From positions 62,001 through 126,000 of the forward strand of contig CAYGBC010000042.1 of assembly GCA_964348015.1 (NCBI GenBank): 64,000 nt of DNA, read 5' to 3'. How positions within the stretch are numbered: position 1 is the first letter of the stretch; each line of letters opens with the position of its first letter. Origin of the DNA: SOIA01 sp964348015. Its GTDB lineage: Bacteria; Acidobacteriota; Aminicenantia; Aminicenantales; Aminicenantaceae. The translations under genes were made by a program, and so were the position numbers. Below are positions 50,012 to 58,444 of the stretch, in pieces. The notes beneath the pieces are model-generated. The model ran no database searches. It was not told the DNA's origin and worked only from the letters and a program-made list of their open reading frames with translations.

Positions 50012-51940
50012 ATGGGGAGAAATGCAAGAACATTCTTTACTGCTATTGTTTTGATTACTTTCTTAGGCAGCCCGGGGATTTATGCTTTACAGGAAAACGT
50101 CGAAGATATCCTCAACAAAAGCCCTCAAACTGTTGTCTCCATCACGGTCTACGATTCCAATAAAAAAGAACTTGCTCAAGGGAGAGGAGTTATCGTATCC
50201 CCGAATGGACTTGTCCTGACCAATTATCATCTCATATGCCAAGGGTATTCAGCTAAGGCGCTCCTTGCTGCAAGCGAAAAAACCAGAAAAAAAGTGGATT
50301 GGGAAAATGTATTTTACCCTGGTTTTGAACGGGCGAGGGCCAGTCGACCAGAAAAGAAAAAACAAAAAGGAAAATGGGTTGCTGTCGAAGGAATTGTGGG
50401 TATAGATAAGAATCTGGATTTTGCCCTGCTTAAGTTAGAAAAAAAAGGCTATTTATCTTCGCAACTCTTAACATCCGACCATTTTGAAATCGGAGATAAC
50501 GCTCTTGTGGTTATCGATGATGAATCTATCACTGAAGGAACAATCACTGGATTAAAAGATTTGATGGGGACGAAAAAAATTGCGCAAATCAACCTTCCCC
50601 TTTTGCCTGAGATGAGTGGGTCCCCATTATTCAATTCTAAAGGAGAAGTCACGGGCATTGCGTCATATATTACTGATAAATCTATCCTGATCCTTCCCGC
50701 TAGCTATGCCCTTCCACTGATTAAAGAGGGAAAAGCAACTCCTCTATCAAAGCATTCCCATGAAGACTACTTCACAACCAGTGAAGGCCTTTATCTTAAG
50801 GGAATGGCCTTTTCCATAATGCAGGATTACAATAGAGCTTTAAGACTTATTGAAGAATCACTAAGAATAAATCCAAAAAATCCCAATGCGTACTCCCAGC
50901 TCGGCTTTTTGTTGAGCAAACTGAATCGCCATGAACAAGCTGTCGATGCCTACAAAGAAGCTGTCAGTTTGAATCCAGAGGACTATAAATCTTTCTTTGG
51001 ATTAGGATTTGCCTATATAAGAATCAATGAATATCAAAAAGCAGTCGCTCCTCTCATTCAATGCACAACTATCAATTCTAATTTTCCAGATGCCTTCTAC
51101 AGACTCGGACTCACTTATGAAACTCTGGGTCAATTGGAGAAAGCCGCAGTCGCTTATCAGCAGTTTATTGAAATCAATCCTGGTCCTGTCTGGACAGGAC
51201 TCAACCAATTGGGAGCTGTCTATGTCAAAATGAGTCAGTACGATCAAGCTATTTTGGCCTTCCAAGAAGTGCTCCAATCAAATCCTACAGATCTTAAGGC
51301 TATATATAATCTTGCTTATGCCTATGATATGTCTGGACAGTATGACTTGGCCGCCCCTCTCTACAGAAAGCTGATCAGCCTTAATCCCAAGGATGCGCGA
51401 TCTTACAATGAGCTTCTTTTTCGACTCTTTGACAAAGCGGGACAGTACGAAAAGGCGATCGAGATAGGTCAAGAAATCATCAGGCAATCTTCAGACAATC
51501 CTAACGATTACTATAACTTAGGTATAATATACTATAAAAAGGAAGACTATGAAACCGCCATGGAGGCTTACAAAAAGGCCCTTTCACTCAACCCGAATTT
51601 CGATCCAGCCTATTACAACATCGGGCTTGTGCGCTTCAAACAGAAAGAATATCTTAAGGCTGTTGAGGCATTCCTCAAGTTTATTGAATTCAAACCTGAC
51701 AATCCAGATGCGCACTACAACATCGGCGCTGGCTATCTCCAGATAAAAAAATATGATGAAGCCATAGAATTTCTCCAGCGAACCATTAAACTCAAACCTG
51801 ATTATGCCCTCGCTCACTACAACCTGGCTATTGCTTATTATGTTGTCGGTGACCGGTTTAGTGCTAACGAAGAATACAAAACACTGAAGACTCTCAACCT
51901 GGAACTTGCAGAAAAGTTAAGTAAGATAATCCATAAATGA
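50012..51940 (+). CDS. Trypsin-like serine protease domain fused to about ten TPR repeats, exported
   Basis: 642 residues, with AGGAGG 5 nt before the ATG. Signal peptide about 1-26. The protease domain (about 30-240) shows H73 in LTNYHLICQG, a candidate acid D137 in KNLDFALLKLE, and S202 in PEMSGSPLFNSKGEVTGIAS. The serine motif is EMSGSP rather than GNSGGP, so the glycine of the usual G-x-S is Glu here; activity should be tested. From about 260 to 640 there are about ten TPR units, several ending in NPNFDPAYYNIG-type loops. DegP/HtrA-like proteases have PDZ domains; this uses TPR instead. Divergent from the TPR gene at 48968. Confidence 0.87.
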   Translation: MGRNARTFFTAIVLITFLGSPGIYALQENVEDILNKSPQTVVSITVYDSNKKELAQGRGVIVSPNGLVLTNYHLICQGYSAKALLAASEKTRKKVDWENVFYPGFERARASRPEKKKQKGKWVAVEGIVGIDKNLDFALLKLEKKGYLSSQLLTSDHFEIGDNALVVIDDESITEGTITGLKDLMGTKKIAQINLPLLPEMSGSPLFNSKGEVTGIASYITDKSILILPASYALPLIKEGKATPLSKHSHEDYFTTSEGLYLKGMAFSIMQDYNRALRLIEESLRINPKNPNAYSQLGFLLSKLNRHEQAVDAYKEAVSLNPEDYKSFFGLGFAYIRINEYQKAVAPLIQCTTINSNFPDAFYRLGLTYETLGQLEKAAVAYQQFIEINPGPVWTGLNQLGAVYVKMSQYDQAILAFQEVLQSNPTDLKAIYNLAYAYDMSGQYDLAAPLYRKLISLNPKDARSYNELLFRLFDKAGQYEKAIEIGQEIIRQSSDNPNDYYNLGIIYYKKEDYETAMEAYKKALSLNPNFDPAYYNIGLVRFKQKEYLKAVEAFLKFIEFKPDNPDAHYNIGAGYLQIKKYDEAIEFLQRTIKLKPDYALAHYNLAIAYYVVGDRFSANEEYKTLKTLNLELAEKLSKIIHK

Positions 51941-52105
51941 TAGAAACCGGATGAAAAGCAGAATCAGCGCGATTTTCATGTGATTCCCCCTGTTAAGAGT
52001 CGATCTCAGTCCAAACTTTGGTTTTCAAACCATCCTGAATTTAGATAGAGGCTCTTTGCGGCTCCTTCATATTCCTGAATATCTTTTCAATTTCACCAGC
52101 TTTTG

Positions 52106-52216
52106 CAAAAAGGGGACAGGCTACTTTTTTAGGGGACTGTCCCTTTCAGTCCTTATATTCAGTTGGGATAGGGACTGTCCCCCTTCTTTAAAAAGCAGCC
52201 TCTCCCCTCTTTTAGG
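52106..52216. repeat. REP-like palindrome cluster
   Basis: AAAAAGGGGACAGGCTACTT at 52107-52126 is matched in inverted orientation by AAAAAGCAGCCTCTCCCC at about 52189-52206. Inside lie two short palindromes, GGGGACTGTCCC (52132-52143) and GGGACTGTCCCCC (52171-52183). The design is that of paired REP units moved by RAYT transposases; no such transposase is in the window. The right end runs into the stop codon of the radical SAM gene. Confidence 0.65.
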
Positions 52217-53513
52217 GGACGACGTCTGTGTACTTGGTCAAAAAAGCAGAGCGATCATATATCTGCTGGAGGGTTATCCCGTTTTTTTGGAGCCCGTTGA
52301 AAATGTCAGAAATCCTCGACTGGACAATTCCAACATGAAGTCTCATGAGCTGGCAGTACTGGAGCGTCCTCTCTTTTGATCCGGCAAGAACCTGCACCGG
52401 ACACCGGCCCCCACAGTAGAAATGGACACCGCATCGAAAACAGCCCAGCTGCTTTTTATATTCGACCAGGGAAGTCAAGTCGTACTCCTTTATGTTGAGT
52501 CTGCCGTTTTTATCCAGTTCCCCGACCGAATGGGAGGACGGAAGGTCTGCACAGGGATAAACCTTGCCTGAGACAATATCATAATTTTTGGCCAGTTCTA
52601 CCGCACAAGCTGTGTGGCCGCGCTCTTTCCCGGTCAGAAGAAACAGGATGAGTTCGTTGACATGGGCGACAGGGAGTATCTCTCCCCTGGAGATGTGCTT
52701 GACATAAAAGTCCATTATTTTCTCCAAATCCTGGCCATATATTTTTACGAAATTTGGAAAATCCTGGAAGGGTTCACGGTCCTCAGCCCAATGCCAGAAA
52801 AAATGGTTCACCAATCCCTCCTGGTACATCCTCATAAATTCCTCGAAGCAGTTGTATAACGACTGCTCTTCCCGGATCGTGGACCAGTGCAGAATATTTC
52901 CTTTATAGAATGAAGAGAGTTCCTTGAGGTTATCCTTGATTCTGCCTAACTGTGTTCCCTTTCGTACCCGATTATGCTGCTCCTCGTCTCCGTCAATCGA
53001 GACCGAATAAAGCCACAAGTCTTTCACAAACTCTGGATACGCGGACATGGCTTCGATGAAAAATTCTCCGCTCGTGTACACCATGAACATGTATCGATCG
53101 GCCTTATCAGATTCCTTCAAAATCTTCCATGTGGCTGCCATTTTCTCTTGGGCAAGAAACGGTTCCCCTCCGTAGAAACATACAGTGATTTTCTGTTCAG
53201 GATGCTGCTCGGCTAACTCGTTAATGATGAACGCATCCCGTTCAGGTTCCGCATCCTGTGATGTGACGACCTCATTCCGGGGATTATCGTTTCCCAAAGT
53301 CACAGCGCTGTTCACACATCCCTTGCACTGTGCATAACAGCGCCCGGTGACGGTCAGATGGATCATGAAGCTGTCATCTTCCCGGAGGTTGTCTCCAGAC
53401 AGAAGACTCTCGCCCTTCTTTTGGACAGCATCTAACCTCGAGAGGTCTCCCCACCCGGCATATTCAACTCCGGAATCAGATTGAGTGGCCGATGTCTCCG
53501 TTTTCTTACTCAT
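52212..53513 (-). CDS. Radical SAM/SPASM protein
   Basis: 433 residues. The 4Fe-4S motif C59-x3-C63-x2-C66 is in TVTGRCYAQCKGCVNSA. A GGEPF motif (VCFYGGEPFLAQE) follows. The C-terminal SPASM-type cysteine cluster reads YPCADLPSSHS, then LGCFRCGVHFYCGGRCPVQ and a final YCQL, enough for extra iron-sulfur clusters. Such enzymes mature peptides or sulfatases. The first 45 residues are polar and lack a defined motif. No short precursor peptide or sulfatase is adjacent, so the target is unknown. Confidence 0.88.
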   Translation of the reverse strand: MSKKTETSATQSDSGVEYAGWGDLSRLDAVQKKGESLLSGDNLREDDSFMIHLTVTGRCYAQCKGCVNSAVTLGNDNPRNEVVTSQDAEPERDAFIINELAEQHPEQKITVCFYGGEPFLAQEKMAATWKILKESDKADRYMFMVYTSGEFFIEAMSAYPEFVKDLWLYSVSIDGDEEQHNRVRKGTQLGRIKDNLKELSSFYKGNILHWSTIREEQSLYNCFEEFMRMYQEGLVNHFFWHWAEDREPFQDFPNFVKIYGQDLEKIMDFYVKHISRGEILPVAHVNELILFLLTGKERGHTACAVELAKNYDIVSGKVYPCADLPSSHSVGELDKNGRLNIKEYDLTSLVEYKKQLGCFRCGVHFYCGGRCPVQVLAGSKERTLQYCQLMRLHVGIVQSRISDIFNGLQKNGITLQQIYDRSAFLTKYTDVVP

Positions 53514-53578
53514 ATCCTTAATTATCTACGACATGAACTTTCGAGTGGATAAGATTACTTTATTCCAGACTTCCCTAA

Positions 53579-53606
53579 TGTATACTACACAGAACTTTTG
53601 AGTCAA
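53579..53606 (-). promoter_or_regulatory. Promoter of the radical SAM gene
   Basis: Minus strand TTGACT (53606-53601), 16-nt spacer, TATACA (53584-53579), about 65 nt before the ATG at 53513. The rest of the 53514-53735 gap holds no gene that I can see. Confidence 0.5.
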
Positions 53607-53735
53607 CGATGACGCACAACAACTCATGAGTGAACACATGTTTCATCAATCCACATGCGATAAGAAATCAGGAATAAAGAATAAATGATTGAAGAATTGA
53701 GTATGGCGTGATCCTCAGGAAGCTTTGATCGAACC

Positions 53736-54098
53736 TTATTTTATCTCAGGACTTTTGGTGGCTTCGATATGCTCCCGGAGGGCATCAATGTGATCTTGAG
53801 GCGTATCGACAAATTCAATCCCCAGCTCGAACAGTTCGTCGGCATAACGGCTTTTAATCCAGCGAACCTTTCCAAAGGCGCTGATCAGTTTGTGCGGCTT
53901 TTCTAAAGTCAGCTCAATCTTCAAGGTCGAATTGATCGGCAAAAACGTGTTGGCCAGGATCCTGAGACCAGTCGAAGAGATATCCTTTGTGAGATGATAG
54001 CTTATTTTTTTATCCGGTGTAAACGTCTCCGCGGGCACAAGTTTGATCGTGACTTGAGCCTCTTCTTTGACGCGTTTTGCTCGTCGTTGCTCGGTCAT
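53736..54098 (-). CDS. PilZ-domain protein (c-di-GMP receptor candidate)
   Basis: 120 residues, one PilZ domain. The N-terminal RxxxR-type motif is QRRAKRVKEE, and the second motif DxSxxG is present as DISSTGLRI. These bind cyclic di-GMP in PilZ proteins. A typical beta-barrel run (STLKIELTLEK, FGKVRWIKS, FELGIEFVD) follows. It is short and single-domain, so it probably acts by binding a partner. No cyclase or phosphodiesterase is in the window. Confidence 0.87.
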   Translation of the reverse strand: MTEQRRAKRVKEEAQVTIKLVPAETFTPDKKISYHLTKDISSTGLRILANTFLPINSTLKIELTLEKPHKLISAFGKVRWIKSRYADELFELGIEFVDTPQDHIDALREHIEATKSPEIK

Positions 54099-54374
54099 GC
54101 TTGATTCATCCTCTCTTTGAGTCTGTTAGGGCACCTTCCTTTGTCTGGAAGATTTTACATCGAGTTGAGGATAGAAGTCTGATTTTTTATTTGTCTCCAC
54201 CTGCCCTCGCTCCTCTCTCTTTTCTCCCTTAGCGTGAATCCCAACAGTTCACTCAGCTTCCCGAAGGACATCTTATAGCACAGAAAAAAAATGATGTCAA
54301 AGACAAAAAGGAGATTTTGTCAGCGCAAGAATGAGATTTTATTTATCATTCACATCCGGAAATAAATCAAAAAG

Positions 54375-55337
54375 CTATTGCTTCGCCAATGTTTTCCGAA
54401 TTATTCTCATGAGGCTTTTTAGAAAATCCAGGGCAGCACACAACGTAAACACGACCAGTGCGAAAACTCCTATCCCTCTGATAACGGAATTCACAAAATC
54501 CAAATCCGTACCCTGAATTCCAGCGTAAGCATTCTCTATTGGATTGTTGAAAATAATCCACACGAGCACGAGATAAAACGCATTTATGCCCAGAGGCACC
54601 CACTCAGATTGAGTAAAAAAACGGAAAATGTAACCTGTAATTTCACAGGCAATAATGGTTATCACGAACAGTGAGTACCACTTTGAAGCTTCCGGATTGA
54701 GTAAAGATTCAGGGGATTTAAAATCCAGTGATACGAAAAACAGAGTATGAAATCTGAGATAAGCAAAAATAACCAGGCTGAAACCTATCAGCGTCAAGGC
54801 TAAATTAATGATTTTAGGCTGTTGGCGTTCTTTTTCAGGAACCGGAGGCGCGGACATTTTCAACCTCGGCCAGGGCAACGTTATGTCCTTTTTGCTCTGT
54901 GTCACTAAATAGAGAAAAAGACCAACCAGTCCAAAGTCGTACACAAGTGCCATAGGCAGATAAGATATCAACTCGATGAATCCCATTTCGGGTATGAAGA
55001 AGAAAGGAAATATCATTATGCTACTCCAGTTAAAAATAACCGAGAGTGCGGTGAGCCCAAAATGGAATGTAAACAGTATTACAGTGTACAGAAATAGGTA
55101 CTTTTTCAGAGATGGGGCTATGATCTGAAATCCCTCGAGATACTGCTCAGCTACTTTTTTCGGGCTGCCGTAACGGTCGATGACTTTTCCCAGAGATTTT
55201 TCAGTGAGCTCTCCAAATTCCTGTTCGGCTTTTTCGAGAATGTGGCTCTTGATCTCGGACAAGATCTCTTTTTTTCCTTCTTTGACCACAAGATAGTGGT
55301 CGATCTCTTCAAGGTAGTCTTCCAGTTTCTTATGCAT
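54375..55337 (-). CDS. Membrane protein with N-terminal HAAS/DUF1700-like signalling domain
   Basis: 320 residues from the ATG at 55337, which has GAGGAG upstream; the longer frame starts with TTG and contains that site. Residues 1-75 form a helical HAAS-type domain (EDYLEEIDHYLVVKEGKKEI, then YGSPKKVAEQYLEG). Six or seven membrane helices follow to the end. Proteins with this N-terminal domain are usually encoded beside PadR regulators, as here, where the start overlaps the end of the PadR gene. They are thought to sense membrane or envelope conditions. Confidence 0.82.
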   Translation of the reverse strand: MHKKLEDYLEEIDHYLVVKEGKKEILSEIKSHILEKAEQEFGELTEKSLGKVIDRYGSPKKVAEQYLEGFQIIAPSLKKYLFLYTVILFTFHFGLTALSVIFNWSSIMIFPFFFIPEMGFIELISYLPMALVYDFGLVGLFLYLVTQSKKDITLPWPRLKMSAPPVPEKERQQPKIINLALTLIGFSLVIFAYLRFHTLFFVSLDFKSPESLLNPEASKWYSLFVITIIACEITGYIFRFFTQSEWVPLGINAFYLVLVWIIFNNPIENAYAGIQGTDLDFVNSVIRGIGVFALVVFTLCAALDFLKSLMRIIRKTLAKQ

Positions 55338-55668
55338 TTTTATTCTCCTCAAATAAGTGATTTAAGATATCATTCTGGTCTTTCCATATTTTGAGCAGCT
55401 CTCTCCTCACATCCTGCCCCTTTTTCGAGATTATATAGAACTTTTTGGGCCTGTCTTGACTGACATCCCATTCACTCTGGATTAGCTCTTTTTTTTCGAG
55501 CCTCCTTAAGAGTGGATAAAGTGTGTTTTCTTCGACTCTATACCCTATTCGTTCAAGGTGTTTCAGCATCATATAACCGTACATGGATCTTTCGAGAAGC
55601 ACCAAAACCAGCACCTGCAAAAATCCGCGGTTCATTTCGGATTCAAATTTACTGGCCTCGTCAGTCAC
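55330..55668 (-). CDS. PadR-family transcriptional regulator
   Basis: 112 residues with a GTG start at 55668, 6 nt after GGAGG. It shows the PadR winged helix: GFLQVLVLVLLERSMYGYMM, then ENTLYPLLRRLEKKELIQSEW, and YIISKKGQDVRREL as the wing. It probably represses its own operon and is relieved by an unknown signal. Its stop overlaps the start of the membrane partner by 8 bp. The promoter region carries clear repeated operator-like elements. Confidence 0.93.
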   Translation of the reverse strand: MTDEASKFESEMNRGFLQVLVLVLLERSMYGYMMLKHLERIGYRVEENTLYPLLRRLEKKELIQSEWDVSQDRPKKFYIISKKGQDVRRELLKIWKDQNDILNHLFEENKNA

Positions 55669-55699
55669 GCGGCACCTCCTTACTTATGATCAACGCCTT

Positions 55700-55761
55700 A
55701 TACTGTATATATCAATTATACTATATATTATAAATATACTGTGTATCACACAGTTTGTCAA
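55700..55761 (-). promoter_or_regulatory. PadR promoter with phased repeats and an internal palindrome
   Basis: Minus strand TTGACA (55761-55756), 17-nt spacer, TATATT (55738-55733). The spacer contains the perfect palindrome CTGTGT-ATC-ACACAG (55739-55753). On the plus strand ATACT recurs at 55700, 55718 and 55736, spaced exactly 18 bp, each followed by an AT-rich block. This is a strong candidate for cooperative PadR binding. Confidence 0.7.
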
Positions 55762-55900
55762 GTGTTCTTTTAAAAAAAGTGCTGCATCGGAAAAATCAAG
55801 AAGGAAATTTTTAAATAATGGAACCCAAATTATTGAAAATGGGAACAAAATACTCTTAATTCAATTTAAGAAGAAAAAAGGGCCTGTCTCGCTTTATTCG

Positions 55901-56779
55901 CTATCTCCGGTAGAGGTAAACTTCATGCAGCTCTTCATCATCTTCGACCTTAACGGAGACATGTTCCATCTCTTTCTCTTCCCACCCGGGGACAGGGTAA
56001 TTGTGGCTCACGACTCGAGTGCCGGGTTGGAGAAACCTGTCGAACAGCGGTCGAAGCAGTTCATTGGATTCTGACAGGAGATAAATGGCGATGACAGTCG
56101 CTTCTGAGAAATCCATCTTGAATACATCCTTTCTCCGGAATTCGACGAGATTCTCGACACCCGCCTCCTTAGCGGCGGCATTGGCTTCCTCGATCCTCTG
56201 CGGATCGATATCGATCCCGATTCCTCTGGCACCATATTTCTTCGCTGCCAGAATAACGATCCGCCCATCGCCGCAACCCAAATCATAAAGGATATCGTTC
56301 GCGTTCACTTTAGCCATTTCCAGCATCTTTTCCACGACGGCCATCGGCGTAGGCACAAAAGGCGCCAGGTCCGGGGCATCGGCACTTCCGTGAGAGCCCT
56401 CGTAGAGCTCCAGCTCATCATTCTCGTCGTAGCGGAAAGAATACGGCATTCCAACATCCAGACGGTAGGAAATGGTCTTGGTGCCCCGCTGAAAGCTTAT
56501 GTCCATACTCTGACTGCCTGGGAACCTGTCGATATCCCCCATATGTATGGTCATCCTCACCGGATCAGATACAGAATCTGAAGGTTTAATCGTGTAGCGG
56601 AGGGTTTCATGCGTGACGTTGCGTATGGTGATCTCATCCTGTTTCTCGACTTGCGCAGAGATATCCGGATTCAGTCTCGTATTCATCCCCTGAGTGCTCG
56701 GTCCCACCACTAAAAACCAGGCGGCAAGAATCAATCCGATAAAAGTGATGATGGATGCGAATACGGCTCTTTTAGGCAT
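55901..56779 (-). CDS. Class I SAM-dependent methyltransferase with N-terminal membrane anchor
   Basis: 292 residues from the ATG at 56779 (GGGGAG 7 nt upstream); an ATG six codons earlier has no ribosome site. Residues about 5-27 form one hydrophobic helix after a basic start, then a beta-rich region (about 45-135). The methyltransferase core begins near residue 145, with motif I LYDLGCGDGRI, GIGIDIDPQRI and the YLLSESNELLRPLF region. By the positive-inside rule the catalytic part would face the periplasm, where SAM is absent. Either topology is reversed or the helix is cytoplasmic-side associated. Substrate unknown. Confidence 0.8.
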   Translation of the reverse strand: MPKRAVFASIITFIGLILAAWFLVVGPSTQGMNTRLNPDISAQVEKQDEITIRNVTHETLRYTIKPSDSVSDPVRMTIHMGDIDRFPGSQSMDISFQRGTKTISYRLDVGMPYSFRYDENDELELYEGSHGSADAPDLAPFVPTPMAVVEKMLEMAKVNANDILYDLGCGDGRIVILAAKKYGARGIGIDIDPQRIEEANAAAKEAGVENLVEFRRKDVFKMDFSEATVIAIYLLSESNELLRPLFDRFLQPGTRVVSHNYPVPGWEEKEMEHVSVKVEDDEELHEVYLYRR

Positions 56780-56992
56780 GGGCGTTCTCCCCGGCATTCT
56801 GACTCATCCACAAAAACATCTCTCCTGGAGTTCTCATGATCGTATCCCTGAGTTAAACATAAGACTTTTCACGATTTTTCATTATGACAAATATCCCGCC
56901 AATTTAAAATAGAGAACTGAAAGCTATTTTCGCTCCAATCCCATTTTAAGCTCCGGTCCTTCACCATTCTTTATTTTCATCCGCGAATTGAA

Positions 56993-58429
56993 TTGGATTC
57001 GTCCTGGAAAAAAGGTATTATTGACCAAGCCATGCAGAAAATCAAAAAAAACTCCGGCGAACAACTCGTTCGCCAGCTCGGCTTCTTCGACTCGACCATG
57101 GTCATGGTCGGCATCGTTATCGGCTCGGGTATCTTTCTCACCACCGGGATCATGGCCAAATACATCCCGTCAGCAGGCCTGATACTCCTGGCCTGGGTCG
57201 TGGGAGGACTGCTGACTCTTGCCGGAGCCCTCACTTATGCCGAGCTGGGTGCCGCTTATCCGGAGGCCGGTGGACAGTATGTCTATCTCCGGGAGGCCTA
57301 CGGCAACATGGCCGCTTTTCTGTTCGGATGGATCTTTTTTCTCGTTTACATGACCGGAGGAATCGCTGGACTAGCACTGGCTTTCGCCGAATATTTCGGG
57401 TATTTTTACCCGGGATTTTCGATAGACAATACCCTCTTTTCGCAGACTTTTCATGTATTTGGGCATCCCCTCACTTATTCGCTTTCCGCGGGCCAGCTCG
57501 TCGGAGTTGTTGTCATCCTCCTGCTGTCTCTCTTTAACTTTATCGGGGTCGGACTCGGGAAATCTATCCAAAACACCTTCACTGTTCTCAAAATCGGGAT
57601 ACTCGTTGCTATTATAGGTTTGGGATTCATTATCGGAAAGGGAACGGCTATCAATCTGACCATGAAACCTTCCGGTTGGAGTTTCGGCCAGATGATCATC
57701 GGATTTGGAGTGGCCCTTGTTGCGATCACATGGGCTTTCGACGGATGGAACAACGTGAATTTTGTGGCCGGTGAAATCAGAAAACCCAGCCGCAATCTTC
57801 CCTTGGCACTGATCATCGGCACTCTAGGCGTAACCGTACTCTATGTCCTCACAAACTATATGTATCTTTACGCCCTTCCGATCCCTGAGATCTTGGGAGT
57901 GGAAAGAATCGCTGAAAAAGCAAGTTCTGCCCTCTTCGGAGCGTCCGCTGGAGCGCTCATTTCTGCAGCCGTCATTATATCCACCTTCGGCTCGCTGAAT
58001 GGCTCGATATTGGCCGGTCCGCGTGTGTACTATGCCATGGCGAAAGACGGGCTCTTTTTCCGAAGGGTCTCCCGGGTTCATCCCCGCTTCCGGACTCCTG
58101 GCTTTGCCGTGCTCATCCAGGCGGTCTGGGCATCCCTGCTCACTCTTGTCGGGACTTTCGAACAGATCTTCACTTTCGCCATGTTCATGGCCATCGTCTT
58201 CTGGATCGCAGCCACAGCATCTGTATTTACACTGAGGAAAAAACATCCTGACCTTTCCCGGCCGTATAAAACCTGGGGTTACCCTGTTGTTCCTGCGATT
58301 TTCATCGTGGCTTCACTGGGAATTCTTCTCAACACGCTCCTGGAGAAACCTGTCGAGGCCCTGGCCGGCATTATTTTTACCGCCTTGGGAATTCCGGTGT
58401 ATTTTTACTGGAAAAGAAAAAAAATATAA
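56993..58429 (+). CDS. APC-family amino-acid permease
   Basis: Up to 478 residues from a TTG at 56993; an ATG at 57032 is the alternative and neither has a clear ribosome site. TM1 reads VMVGIVIGSGIFLTTGIMA, and the family region LTYAELGAAYPEAGGQYVYL follows. About twelve membrane segments are present, with AFDGWNNVNFVAGEIRKPSR before TM7. Overall it resembles LAT/SteT-type exchangers. The stop is 15 bp before the GH172-like gene, so the two are likely co-transcribed. Substrate unknown. Confidence 0.87.
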   Translation: MDSSWKKGIIDQAMQKIKKNSGEQLVRQLGFFDSTMVMVGIVIGSGIFLTTGIMAKYIPSAGLILLAWVVGGLLTLAGALTYAELGAAYPEAGGQYVYLREAYGNMAAFLFGWIFFLVYMTGGIAGLALAFAEYFGYFYPGFSIDNTLFSQTFHVFGHPLTYSLSAGQLVGVVVILLLSLFNFIGVGLGKSIQNTFTVLKIGILVAIIGLGFIIGKGTAINLTMKPSGWSFGQMIIGFGVALVAITWAFDGWNNVNFVAGEIRKPSRNLPLALIIGTLGVTVLYVLTNYMYLYALPIPEILGVERIAEKASSALFGASAGALISAAVIISTFGSLNGSILAGPRVYYAMAKDGLFFRRVSRVHPRFRTPGFAVLIQAVWASLLTLVGTFEQIFTFAMFMAIVFWIAATASVFTLRKKHPDLSRPYKTWGYPVVPAIFIVASLGILLNTLLEKPVEALAGIIFTALGIPVYFYWKRKKI

Positions 58430-58444
58430 AAAAGGAGGTTTGTC

